Of a stretch of DNA of 64,000 nt, positions 8,623 through 16,371 are shown one piece after another; positions within the stretch are counted from its first letter, which is position 1; every line of letters begins with the position of its first letter. The stretch comes from an uncultured Gammaproteobacteria bacterium (lineage in GTDB: Bacteria; Pseudomonadota; Gammaproteobacteria; UBA6429; Thiohalophilaceae). Location: assembly GCA_937967995.1 (NCBI GenBank), contig CALBTB010000007.1, positions 1-64,000 on the forward strand, written 5' to 3'. The position numbers were made by a program, and so were the translations under genes. Under the pieces are notes generated by a model, which searched no databases, was not told the DNA's origin, and was given only the letters and a program-made list of their open reading frames with translations.

Positions 8623-9791
8623 GATTCACCTTTGTCGGATTGGCATCCGCAAGTTGTTGCATTCTGCTGAGTGCTGATGTTTGTTGTTGATTCAATCTCA
8701 CCGGGGGCGCGATCCTGCACATAGTCATCGCCGCTTAGCAATGCCTGCTCCGCACGAGCCAGTTCACGCCCGAGATAGGCGGCATGATCCAGACGACTGA
8801 TAAGCTCAGCTTCAATGACACTTATATATAAGGTAGTGGCCGAGCTTGCAGTGAACATCCGGTCCAACACGCCCTTGTTACTGTAATGTTCGAGAACCAG
8901 CCGTTGGTGTATCCGATCCGGGTAGACAACAAAATAGCCTGCGGGATCCAATACCAACTTGCCCGGTTCCTTTGCCGCTTCAATCGCTACCGGGACCACA
9001 TCAGTAGGTGCATCGGCAAACGGGCCGGGATCATCAAGGGCGGTAGCGGAAATCAAGTCATTTAAAGCCGCAATATCGGTGTTCCCGATTTGCTCAATCA
9101 CTTGTACCTGCCTGCGAAACGCCTCGACATGCTCAAGCGCAATATTTTTCAATAGGGGTCGTTTACCCTTAGCATCGATGATGCGCATTTTTTCGTTAAC
9201 ACCCTGTTGCATGAGTGCAATCAGTGATTGCCCTGGTAAATGACCTATTGTTTTGCGTGTGTCTTCACCACAGATGATCAGGAAACGAATATGCGGGTTT
9301 GCCAGAGTGTTGCGGATCAAATGTTCGATACCGAGGTTTTCCGTATGTAGACTGCCGACAATAGACAAGCCTTCAGTATTGGCGTTACCCAGTTCCTTGA
9401 CCAGGTGATCGGAATTGAGTGTGCACACTGCCACGGGCGCCTGAAAGCGTATGACCTGATAGTCACCAGGCAGTGGCGGCCAACCTTCACGTGCTTCGGG
9501 TTCCTCCGTGGCACAGTGACTGCCTTCGGCAATGGCTGGATCCAGTTCAGCCGCCAGGTTTTGCGCCACGGCGGGCCAGCAGACCTCACAACCTAGGCAC
9601 TCGTAGCGTTTCGGTTCAAACAAAGAGTGTGCTTCTTCAAGTAGTGAACCTAATGTCGCGTTGATCGCGTCTGAACCTTGCAGTGTATCCACCGTGTCCT
9701 GGTAACAGCCACAACGCCAGCATTTCTTCGCGGCCATGGCCTGGCGAAGTTCTTGTTCAATCTCGACTAGCTGTGTTGGCGCTTTTACCAT
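8613..9791 (-). CDS. Stand-alone MtrA-like corrinoid-binding protein with Cys-rich N-terminus and DUF4346-like C-terminus
   Basis: The 392-residue protein contains a domain (about residues 98-235) similar to MtrA, the corrinoid subunit of methanogen tetrahydromethanopterin S-methyltransferase: GDYQVIRFQAPVAVCTLNSD, TENLGIEHLIRN, NPHIRFLIICGE and GHLPGQS. The histidine in GHLPGQS (H184) matches the cobalt-ligating histidine of MtrA (GHxxGQS). The N-terminus has C24, C27, C29 and C65, C68, C71, a possible iron-sulfur or metal site; the C-terminal part (about 265-365) resembles DUF4346, and the tail has CGC. No membrane anchor or other Mtr subunit is present. It is probably a soluble cobamide protein in a metal operon; its methyl donor and acceptor are unknown. 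Confidence 0.75.
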   Translation of the reverse strand: MVKAPTQLVEIEQELRQAMAAKKCWRCGCYQDTVDTLQGSDAINATLGSLLEEAHSLFEPKRYECLGCEVCWPAVAQNLAAELDPAIAEGSHCATEEPEAREGWPPLPGDYQVIRFQAPVAVCTLNSDHLVKELGNANTEGLSIVGSLHTENLGIEHLIRNTLANPHIRFLIICGEDTRKTIGHLPGQSLIALMQQGVNEKMRIIDAKGKRPLLKNIALEHVEAFRRQVQVIEQIGNTDIAALNDLISATALDDPGPFADAPTDVVPVAIEAAKEPGKLVLDPAGYFVVYPDRIHQRLVLEHYSNKGVLDRMFTASSATTLYISVIEAELISRLDHAAYLGRELARAEQALLSGDDYVQDRAPGEIESTTNISTQQNATTCGCQSDKGESCE

Positions 9792-9837
9792 GATGTTGTC
9801 GGTATCGTTTTGCCTGAATTCATCGAAGTCAATGCAC

Positions 9838-10353
9838 TCATCCTTTTGTTCTCAACAAATTCTCTATCGCTTGCTTGCTCACATGCCTCGATGTGTGAGT
9901 GATGCGCCCATCCTGTTGGATATAAAAAATATGCGGCACGGTACGTATGCCATAGTGATTGGCCGTATTGCCATCTGCATCGTAGAGCACAGCATAAGGC
10001 AGTCTGTGTTGCAGCGCATAGCGTTTTGCATTTTCCAAACTGTCGGCCAACCCGGCATTGATCGCCACCAATTGCAAACCCTTCGAGCCGTATTCCCGGT
10101 AAACCTGCTTCAGCGTCGGGATCGCCTTTTTGCAATAAGGGCACCAGGTGGTGAAATACACCAGCATCACCGGACCTTTCTCAAGGTATTCACTCAATCG
10201 ATGGGGTTTCCCTGCCAGATCGGGTAACGTGAATTCGATGGCTTGTTTGGGCGTCCTGGTTTTACTGGTGACGCCACTTAGCTTTGACGAGTCGGACTGG
10301 TTGCAGGCAGTCAGGACCAAGCTGGCTAACACTAATGATATAAATCGTTTCAT
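9838..10353 (-). CDS. TlpA/ResA-type thioredoxin-like lipoprotein
   Basis: The 171-residue product has a lipoprotein signal ending LTAC (residues 13-16) and a TlpA-like domain with the active site WCPYC and cis-proline segment TVPHIFYI. It would sit on the outer face of the inner membrane and reduce or oxidise thiols there, using electrons from a CcdA protein. I placed the start at 10353, where ATGA overlaps the stop of the upstream SMR gene; a longer frame exists but lacks a signal peptide. This is the third thioredoxin-fold protein of the operon. Confidence 0.85.
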   Translation of the reverse strand: MKRFISLVLASLVLTACNQSDSSKLSGVTSKTRTPKQAIEFTLPDLAGKPHRLSEYLEKGPVMLVYFTTWCPYCKKAIPTLKQVYREYGSKGLQLVAINAGLADSLENAKRYALQHRLPYAVLYDADGNTANHYGIRTVPHIFYIQQDGRITHTSRHVSKQAIENLLRTKG

Positions 10354-10685
10354 GCTGTTTGTCCTGTCGATGCGATATTCAGCACAACAATACCGGCCAC
10401 CACCATGGCAACACCCAACCCTTTCCAAAGCCCGGCTTTCTCGTGCAATACCAGCACACCTAACAAGGCGACCCCGGCAGTGCCACCGCCTGCCCAAACG
10501 GGATAAACTGTGCTGACCGGTAAAGACACCAACGCAAGACTGACGGCATAAAAAGCCAAACCGAATGCCACGAGCGCCAATACCGTAGGCAAAGGTTTGC
10601 TAAAGCCACGACTAAAACGCAACGCCAAAGCCGCGGTAATTTCTGCAATGATAGCCAGCGCCACGAATAACCAGTCATAGGACAC
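10350..10685 (-). CDS. SMR-family small multidrug/metabolite exporter, subunit 1
   Basis: A 111-residue protein with four membrane helices and the SMR signature: the membrane glutamate E15 in AIIAEITAALALRFS, and the WAGGGTAGVALLGVL motif in helix 3. SMR proteins work as dimers; when two different genes stand side by side they often form a heterodimer. The partner gene lies 16 bp upstream. Usual substrates are cationic compounds or guanidinium; a methylated metal(loid) species would be possible here but is speculation from context. Confidence 0.85.
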   Translation of the reverse strand: MSYDWLFVALAIIAEITAALALRFSRGFSKPLPTVLALVAFGLAFYAVSLALVSLPVSTVYPVWAGGGTAGVALLGVLVLHEKAGLWKGLGVAMVVAGIVVLNIASTGQTA

Positions 10686-10701
10686 GTTGCATCTCCTTCA
10701 C

Positions 10702-11103
10702 TCAACAGCCTGACGTTTTTTCGGAAACCCGATTGATCGCGATGACACCGACAAAGACCAGTGCGATGCCAAGCAGCTTCAGCAAATTGATGCTTTCACC
10801 CAGCATGACGACACCGAGTAAAGCAACACCCGCTGTCCCGCCCCCTGCCCAGATCGGATAGGCAATACTCACCGGCAGGCTTTTCATAACATGACTCACC
10901 AGATACAGCGCCAGGGTAAATGCACCCAGGGCAAGTGCGGTGGGTAAAAGCAAGCTGAAACCTTCACTGAAACGTAAACCAATGGCACCGGCTATTTCAA
11001 AACAAACCGCCAAACCGAGCAGCAGCCACGCTGATGATGGTGGCCTTTTTGCATCTCCACTGGAAGGGCAAGATGTCGAAAGCGATGTATCGTTGTCCAT
11101 CAT
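10702..11103 (-). CDS. SMR-family small multidrug/metabolite exporter, subunit 2
   Basis: A 133-residue SMR protein with an extra N-terminal stretch of about 24 polar residues before the first helix. The membrane glutamate (CFEIAGAIGLRFSEG) and the helix-3 motif WAGGGTAGVALLGVV are present. It shares clear similarity with the next gene, so the pair arose by duplication and probably forms a heterodimer. The start (tandem ATGs at 11103 and 11100) overlaps the ABC ATPase stop, suggesting coupled translation. Confidence 0.85.
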   Translation of the reverse strand: MMDNDTSLSTSCPSSGDAKRPPSSAWLLLGLAVCFEIAGAIGLRFSEGFSLLLPTALALGAFTLALYLVSHVMKSLPVSIAYPIWAGGGTAGVALLGVVMLGESINLLKLLGIALVFVGVIAINRVSEKTSGC

Positions 11104-11795
11104 GCTACCCTTGTTTTGCCTTGCGTCTTGTCGTCACTGATACGGCCGTCGAGCAGATGTATGCGACGCTCCGCGCGCAAGGCCAGTTCCTCGCTGTGCG
11201 TCACGACAATAATGGTTAGACCTTCGTCGTGTAATTCATCCAGCTGGCCATAAATAGCCTCGGCGTTGTGACTGTCCAGATTACCCGTGGGTTCGTCGGC
11301 CAATAATATTTTTGGTTGATTAATTAATGCCCGAGCGATGGCGACACGTTGCATTTCACCACCGGATAATTCATCGGGCAAATGATCGGCGCGCTCTGCC
11401 AGGCCAACGCGTGCCAACAGTTCATCGGCTCTGGATTCCAGATACTTTTGCCGGGTAAACAGCGTCGGTAATAGCACATTCTCCCGTGCAGTTAGTGTCG
11501 GTTGCAGGAAAAATTGCTGAAATACAAAACCGATGGTGTCGGCCCGTAGATGCGTAAGCCCCTTTTCGTTCAGTGCTGTTACATCCTGGTTCGCGATCGT
11601 GACCTTACCCGTATTGGCCTGATCCATAGCACCGACGATGTTAAGCAATGTGCTCTTGCCCGAGCCTGATGGCCCCACCACGGCGACAAACTCGCCTTGT
11701 TGAATCGTCAAATCGACACCGTCCAGGGCGTGAACTTGCTCCCGTCCCCGGCGATAGGTTTTGTTCACCTTGTTGAGCGTTATCAAATCAGACAT
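11100..11795 (-). CDS. ABC transporter ATP-binding protein, LolD/MacB type
   Basis: A 231-residue ATPase with Walker A GPSGSGKS, the signature LSGGEMQRVAIARAL and Walker B ILLADEPT. The MacB/LolD/FtsE type is indicated by the overall sequence (DGVDLTIQQGEFVAVVG) and by the partner permease. It would power an exporter acting from the inner membrane on periplasmic substrates. The ATG at 11795 overlaps the permease end by 8 bp. A longer frame upstream reads within the permease gene and is not credible. Confidence 0.9.
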   Translation of the reverse strand: MSDLITLNKVNKTYRRGREQVHALDGVDLTIQQGEFVAVVGPSGSGKSTLLNIVGAMDQANTGKVTIANQDVTALNEKGLTHLRADTIGFVFQQFFLQPTLTARENVLLPTLFTRQKYLESRADELLARVGLAERADHLPDELSGGEMQRVAIARALINQPKILLADEPTGNLDSHNAEAIYGQLDELHDEGLTIIVVTHSEELALRAERRIHLLDGRISDDKTQGKTRVA

Positions 11796-12945
11796 TGCGT
11801 ACGGCCTCCATTGGGGATGCGTGTGCGGCCTTGAGGCCGGGGATAATGCCCGCCAGAACGCCGGCCAGGGCGGCGAACAGAATTGAGGCGGCAATAATTA
11901 ACGGGTCGAACAGAATAAAGCGGCCCGCCGGGGCGTAGGGTAATAAATTGTGCAGCCATTGATCGGTGACCGAGGCGAAGGCCATTCCGAAGATGGCACC
12001 GATCACGCCACCAGCGAGACACAGCAACAGCGTCTCGAACAGGACGATGCGGAAGATGTGCCCAGGCGAGGCGCCGATACAACGCATGTAGCCAAACTCG
12101 CGCAACATCTCAAACACGCTCATCAAGACCGTATTGATTACACCGAGAAAGCTCACTACCAATGCCACGACAAGCACGGCGGCCATCAGCGTTTTGCTGG
12201 AGCCGGTGAGTGAGGAAATCTGTTGCATGATCTGATCTTTAGTCACCACATAGACATCCGGCAGGGTTTCAATCTTGCCTTTAACCTGTTCAAATTCTTC
12301 CACATTAGCCAGGCTGATACCGACAGCGGTCAGCTTGCCCTGTTTCTTGAATACCTTCTGCGCGGTGTCCAGGGGTAGGAAAAAGAAACCGTCGTCCTCG
12401 CTGCCGGTGCGTTCCACAATGCCGGAGATCGTGAACTCGGCGTCGATGCCCGGAAAATAGACCTTGTCACCGACCTCGCGTTTTTCCACCCGGGCCGCTT
12501 CGGCACCCAGGATGATAGAGTCCGGCCCAGTGAACCAATCACCGCGGATTTTCCAATGCGGTTTCAGGTCACGATAATTATCGCCCACACCGTAGAAGAA
12601 GATTGCCTTACCCTCATCTTCGATAAGCGAAAAGATCAGCATGCCGGCGGCGGTGCGGATGCCGGGCATGTCACTGATTTCCGGGAGGCGACGGGCATCA
12701 AGAAACTTGGGGATCTCGCCGCCGTGCAGGGCCAGCGAAGCCGCTTCCAAGGGGCAACCTTCGGTTGAAGCCATCATGTGGATGCCGGAGTTGGCCATTT
12801 CTTCTTGCAGCGCACGATCAAAGCCGGTGTTGAACGACAACAAGCTGAACAGTGCCGCCGTGGCGATGGCGACCCCGGCCATGGATAGACTGGTACGCAA
12901 CTTACGCCGTTGCAGGTTTTTAAGGCTGAGCGTTAACAGGTTCAT
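11788..12945 (-). CDS. MacB/FtsX-type ABC transporter permease
   Basis: The 385-residue protein has the MacB topology: one N-terminal helix (LSMAGVAIATAALFSLLSF), a periplasmic domain of about 220 residues and three C-terminal helices (from about residue 250), ending SPMEAVRNV as is typical of the FtsX family. Such permeases do not move solutes through the membrane; they drive periplasmic events or lipoprotein extraction. The periplasmic region has one cysteine (EGCPLEAA). It lies 9 bp after the lipoprotein gene and overlaps the ATPase gene. Confidence 0.9.
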   Translation of the reverse strand: MNLLTLSLKNLQRRKLRTSLSMAGVAIATAALFSLLSFNTGFDRALQEEMANSGIHMMASTEGCPLEAASLALHGGEIPKFLDARRLPEISDMPGIRTAAGMLIFSLIEDEGKAIFFYGVGDNYRDLKPHWKIRGDWFTGPDSIILGAEAARVEKREVGDKVYFPGIDAEFTISGIVERTGSEDDGFFFLPLDTAQKVFKKQGKLTAVGISLANVEEFEQVKGKIETLPDVYVVTKDQIMQQISSLTGSSKTLMAAVLVVALVVSFLGVINTVLMSVFEMLREFGYMRCIGASPGHIFRIVLFETLLLCLAGGVIGAIFGMAFASVTDQWLHNLLPYAPAGRFILFDPLIIAASILFAALAGVLAGIIPGLKAAHASPMEAVRNV

Positions 12946-12954
12946 GATGTTTCC

Positions 12955-13380
12955 TTACGAACGATTGGTTTGGATGACGGTCGCCTGGATTTTCACTTCC
13001 GGCTCTGGTTCACCACCTTCTTCATGTTTTTCTTCGCCTTCCTCTTCGTGTTCGCTTCGCACCATCACCACACCCTGGACCTTCAGTGGCGTACCAATGA
13101 CTATATCATCGGGCATGCCAGACGCCGGCGGTATGACTTCGATTAGGTCCAGCTTGTCCTTGAAGTAAAAATCTTCTCCATCTGCACACATGCCACCAAA
13201 GCGGCCGGTGACTGTAATCGTCTTGCCTGTATAATTGTCAGCCTGTTTCACCAGATCGCTCATCGCGATCACAGGTAAATTGGGATCGAGTTTGGCCTGA
13301 GGAATGTCATTGTCGGAGCAGCCGGTGAGCAATCCGAGTATGAGTGAAAGGGTCATAGCAGTTAGAGCCAGGTGTTTCAT
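12955..13380 (-). CDS. Periplasmic lipoprotein with OB-like domain and Glu/His-rich tail
   Basis: A 141-residue lipoprotein; lipobox LLTGC at residues 17-21. The middle (ADNYTGKTITVTGRFGGMC ...) reads like a small OB-fold domain, with a cysteine at about residue 64, and the C-terminal section contains an acidic, histidine-containing stretch (EHEEEGEEKHEE) that could bind cations. I do not recognise a named family. It stands between the FMN-binding protein (2 bp gap) and the ABC permease (9 bp gap), so it is a plausible periplasmic partner of the exporter. Confidence 0.75.
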   Translation of the reverse strand: MKHLALTAMTLSLILGLLTGCSDNDIPQAKLDPNLPVIAMSDLVKQADNYTGKTITVTGRFGGMCADGEDFYFKDKLDLIEVIPPASGMPDDIVIGTPLKVQGVVMVRSEHEEEGEEKHEEGGEPEPEVKIQATVIQTNRS

Positions 13381-13382
13381 GG

Positions 13383-13967
13383 TTATTCTCCTTTAGGGAA
13401 AGCGTTAGAGTTAGTTTCGGAATCGGTATTCAGCACCGCCTCGTAGGCAAGCATCTTTTTGACTAAACGGGCGATTTCGGCGGAGGCTTTTTCAGCGCCT
13501 GCCACGGGCTGGATATCCAGCGAATCCTTTTGGGTCTTCCCACGAAACTGACCGAGAAAGTCATCGCTCTTGAGTGCCTTGCGTTCTCGCTCACGTACCC
13601 GTTGCAGATAGACACCACGGATACGGCGATCGGCATCCATTCCAACCACGGTTTCGATGACGCCATACTCGCCCGTACCCGCGAGTGCCAGCACCCAGCC
13701 AAGGGTGCGGCCGTCGGCCGTGATCGCGTAGAGGTTGTATTCCACTTTCTCGGTAGGATGCAGCGGCTCGCCGGCCAGCGCCTCGATACGTTCGATCTGC
13801 TCCGGTTTGAGCTTGTACACTTCGGTTTTATAATCTTTGGCTTCCGGGAACAGCCTGACCATGGTGCGCTCAGGGTCACGCCAGACACACACATCGGCCT
13901 GTGCTAGTGAAGACAGCAACAACAGGCTGATAAAAAGAAATCTAGTTACATTGGATTTACAAGGCAT
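13383..13967 (-). CDS. Exported FMN-binding domain protein
   Basis: A 194-residue protein with a signal peptide ending around SSLAQADV. The later part (GVIETVVGMDADRRIRGVYL and DSLDIQPVAGAEKASAEIARLV) matches the FMN-binding domain of RnfG/NqrC, where FMN is attached to a threonine or serine in S/TGAT-type motifs; here the corresponding segment reads PVAGAEKAS. Covalent flavin attachment is therefore unclear. It may carry electrons in the periplasm for the same operon's redox chemistry. The start at 13967 overlaps the porin gene by 11 bp; an upstream in-frame ATG falls inside the porin gene. Confidence 0.8.
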   Translation of the reverse strand: MPCKSNVTRFLFISLLLLSSLAQADVCVWRDPERTMVRLFPEAKDYKTEVYKLKPEQIERIEALAGEPLHPTEKVEYNLYAITADGRTLGWVLALAGTGEYGVIETVVGMDADRRIRGVYLQRVRERERKALKSDDFLGQFRGKTQKDSLDIQPVAGAEKASAEIARLVKKMLAYEAVLNTDSETNSNAFPKGE

Positions 13968-14979
13968 GTGAAAACTCCCAATAGAGTTGCAGCGCCAGGC
14001 TGTGTTCCCCGGCACCATTCAAGCGTTGATAGGTATCCGCCACGCGCAGAATGAAATTTTTGGGTAGCCGATAGGTAAGGCCTAGCGCGACTTCCCGGGA
14101 ATTGTTGGTACTATTCCATCCAGCGAGCACTGTATTGATCGAAAGTTTTGCGTTTATATCGTAATCAGCCATCAGCGTGGCACCGTAGACTGAACGGCCA
14201 TCATCTTCCCCGGCAATGAGTTCACCGCGTAGCAACCAGGGCACCCAATCAACTTCCATATCCAGTGCCAACCGCTGACGGTCAAAACTGCCTTGTTGAA
14301 GAAAGACGTCGTCATCTGTTACCACTTGGCCGTCCATATAGGACAAGCCCCAACGCCAATCCTCATTCTGCATTCCAAGCCGAGCAACCAGCAGCTTGTT
14401 GCTGTCCTGGTCATCGAGTTCTCCTGTACCCTGGGAGACCGACACGGCATAATCAAAGGGACCGGTGTACCCGAACACCTGCACACCGGTATCCAGTTTA
14501 ATGCCCAGTGTCACAGCCTCCTGGGTCTGGATTAGTTGTCGTTCCGTATCCAGATTTGCTAATAAGCCAAAGGGTAAGATGTAGCGGCCCGCGCGTAGAT
14601 TAATGCGACCCAGCGGTCCTTTTACCTGGGCATAGACTTGATAGGCTTCCAGTTCTTTCAGGTTGTTATTGGCATCTACCTGACCCACAAGGCTGTATCG
14701 ATCGCCACTTTTATCACTGATCACATGGCGCAGGTTGAGAAAGGCACCGTGTAACCGGATGCCTTCTTCGCCTGCACCCCAAAGTGGATCTTGTGACATA
14801 GCACGCCCATCGAGTCCGCCGGAAATCTGGGTTGCATCCGCCTGGGCGGGCGCATTGGCCACGAGAAACAGGGCCATCACAAGGGACGTCAGAAAAGCAC
14901 CCCGCAACAACCGATGCGGAAGTTTCCATTTATCATTATCGAAAACATCGAAATGACAGGGTAATAAAAAACTACTCAT
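13957..14979 (-). CDS. Outer-membrane beta-barrel protein (porin-like)
   Basis: A 340-residue protein with an N-terminal hydrophobic signal (about residues 28-46, ending APAQADA) preceded by an unusually long polar stretch. The mature part alternates short amphipathic strands and polar turns and ends with an aromatic residue pattern (LQLYWEFSHAL), as expected of a barrel. The family looks like phosphate-selective or metal-related porins without a specific match. The start codon overlaps the arsR stop (ATGA), which supports co-transcription and the assigned ATG. Confidence 0.75.
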   Translation of the reverse strand: MSSFLLPCHFDVFDNDKWKLPHRLLRGAFLTSLVMALFLVANAPAQADATQISGGLDGRAMSQDPLWGAGEEGIRLHGAFLNLRHVISDKSGDRYSLVGQVDANNNLKELEAYQVYAQVKGPLGRINLRAGRYILPFGLLANLDTERQLIQTQEAVTLGIKLDTGVQVFGYTGPFDYAVSVSQGTGELDDQDSNKLLVARLGMQNEDWRWGLSYMDGQVVTDDDVFLQQGSFDRQRLALDMEVDWVPWLLRGELIAGEDDGRSVYGATLMADYDINAKLSINTVLAGWNSTNNSREVALGLTYRLPKNFILRVADTYQRLNGAGEHSLALQLYWEFSHAL

Positions 14980-15371
14980 CCCAGGCGTGTCTCCAGCATT
15001 TTCAGGTCGCCCTTCAGTGCTTTCAGCAAATCCTGGCTATGGAGTCGGTAATAAACCATCTTGCCATCGTCACGCTTGCGCAACCAACCCTGGTCGCGCA
15101 GCAACTTCAACTGATGAGACGTGGCCGCCGTGCTCAATTCAAGAACGTGGGCAATATCGCACACACAGAGTTCGCCCTGAGCCAGGGCCAGCAGGACCTT
15201 GAGCCGCGTCGTGTTACCAAGGAGTTTGTAAAAATCCGCGAGTTCAGGAAGGTTTTGCTCTTCTTCTGCCAAAGCCGCTTTGATCCGCCCCACCTTGTCA
15301 TGGTCAAAACAGGGGATATTACAAACATCGGCCTTTTTGGGTAACGCGGCGACCTTTTTCATGGGTGACAT
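14976..15371 (-). CDS. ArsR/SmtB-family metal-responsive repressor heading the minus-strand operon
   Basis: The protein has an ArsR winged HTH with ELCVCDIAHVLELSTAATSHQLKLL and, before it, ADVCNIPCFDHDKV, which resembles the N-terminal metal site of CadC. Two cysteines (ELCVC) lie in the recognition-domain helix used by ArsR and CadC sensors, so a thiol site for Cd, Pb, As or similar is likely. The frame stays open to 15530. I give ATG 15371 as the start because the family similarity begins near there; ATG 15362 or 15479 are alternatives, and none has a good ribosome site. It would repress the 17-gene operon and face the second arsR. Confidence 0.85.
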   Translation of the reverse strand: MSPMKKVAALPKKADVCNIPCFDHDKVGRIKAALAEEEQNLPELADFYKLLGNTTRLKVLLALAQGELCVCDIAHVLELSTAATSHQLKLLRDQGWLRKRDDGKMVYYRLHSQDLLKALKGDLKMLETRLG

Positions 15372-15514
15372 CTCATTTCGATAACCGCGAAAATGATTGC
15401 CTCTTGAGACCAAAAAGTCAAGTGCGTATTTGCTGGGTGGCAATTTCTTGAATTTATTGAGTATTACGGTTTCAGGCATCTTGTGGAGGAACCGGATTTG
15501 AATAATTAGATTAC

Positions 15515-15530
15515 TTGCAATATAGTGCAA
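15515..15530. promoter_or_regulatory. Candidate ArsR operator overlapping the second arsR start
   Basis: TTGCA-ATATAG-TGCAA is an inverted repeat with 5-bp arms and a 6-bp spacer, placed in the 160-bp region between two divergent arsR genes. It ends 2 bp before the ATG at 15533. ArsR/SmtB repressors bind imperfect AT-rich dyads of this size. A further TGCAACTATGCAACT overlaps the start codon, giving a second half-site. Which repressor binds is not known. Confidence 0.5.
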
Positions 15531-15532
15531 CT

Positions 15533-15931
15533 ATGCAACTAATTACTGTTCAACCTGAAGTCCTATTCCAGTCCCTGGCGGACGAAACCCGGCTACGTAT
15601 TATCCGTCTGCTGGCAATAACGGCAGAAGAGGCCTGCCTGTGCGAGCTGGTCGATAGCCTCCAGGAACCAGATTATAAACTTTCACGCCATCTGAAAATT
15701 TTGCGCCAGGCTGGCTTGTTGTCGGCTCATAAGGAGGGGCGCTGGGTCTATCATCGGCTGGTTATAGAACCCTCCTATCTCGAAACGCTGCATGAGGCAA
15801 TCCGCGCGCTGCCAGATCCGGAGCAGCTATATGATGCCGATCATGTTCGCTTTAAGGAACGCATGTGCTTACGCGAAGGCGGGCGTTGCCGGATGGGTAT
15901 CCTGTCCGAAGACTTAAAGGCGCAGGGTTAA
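15533..15931 (+). CDS. ArsR-family repressor heading the czc-like operon
   Basis: This 132-residue regulator has a winged HTH with the arsenical-type motif ACLCELVDSLQ in the first helix region and DYKLSRHLKILRQAGLL as recognition helix. A C-terminal group (RMCLREGGRCRMG) adds cysteines. ELCVCDL/ACLCEL-type cysteines bind As(III), Sb(III) or soft divalent metals. No ribosome site precedes ATG 15533; the dyad operator lies directly in front, so the mRNA may be leaderless or start at an upstream TTG (15515). It probably controls the rightward metal-export operon. Confidence 0.85.
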   Translation: MQLITVQPEVLFQSLADETRLRIIRLLAITAEEACLCELVDSLQEPDYKLSRHLKILRQAGLLSAHKEGRWVYHRLVIEPSYLETLHEAIRALPDPEQLYDADHVRFKERMCLREGGRCRMGILSEDLKAQG

Positions 15932-15951
15932 GGGGACAGGTGATACGTATT

Positions 15952-16269
15952 ATGATTCGGTTCATCGTACAGCTTCTCATCGTTTCGTTACTTACGATGA
16001 ACATTGCCTGGGCAGCCGATGCATGTGCGTTCACTGAAACCAGTGAAACGAATGGCATCTACTTTCAGGCTAGCGATCAACCCCCTGCCGATCCCATTAA
16101 CACAGCGATTAACTGTGATGACTGGTGTTATACCTGGGTGCACCCTCTTGCATTAACGAGTGCGATTGTTCCGGTTGTTTATATACCTGCTACGATTGAT
16201 GGTGGTAACGACACGTTATCTTATTCCTCACTACCAATCCCTCCACCGTTCCATCCCCCCATTATTTGA
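15952..16269 (+). CDS. Small exported protein of unknown function
   Basis: A 105-residue protein with a clear signal peptide (IVQLLIVSLLTMNIAWA then ADACAF). The mature part has four cysteines (ACAF, INCDDWCYT) and ends in a proline-rich tail (SLPIPPPFHPPII). The position between a regulator and a TolC-like gene of a czc operon recalls CzcI-type proteins, which are short, exported and encoded just before czcC. I do not recognise the sequence beyond that, so the link is by position and size. Confidence 0.6.
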   Translation: MIRFIVQLLIVSLLTMNIAWAADACAFTETSETNGIYFQASDQPPADPINTAINCDDWCYTWVHPLALTSAIVPVVYIPATIDGGNDTLSYSSLPIPPPFHPPII

Positions 16270-16371
16270 TTAATCCTTTACAAGGCATATCACTATTTGC
16301 CTGATTGAATTACCGGGTCTGATATTTAGTTAGACCTTAGACATGGACATTACAAAGCCAGGATTTATCAA

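Noticed and set aside
8613..9791. Part of a methanogen-type methyltransferase complex
   Set aside because: Only the MtrA-like domain is present; no other Mtr subunits, no membrane anchor, and the surroundings are bacterial metal-handling genes.
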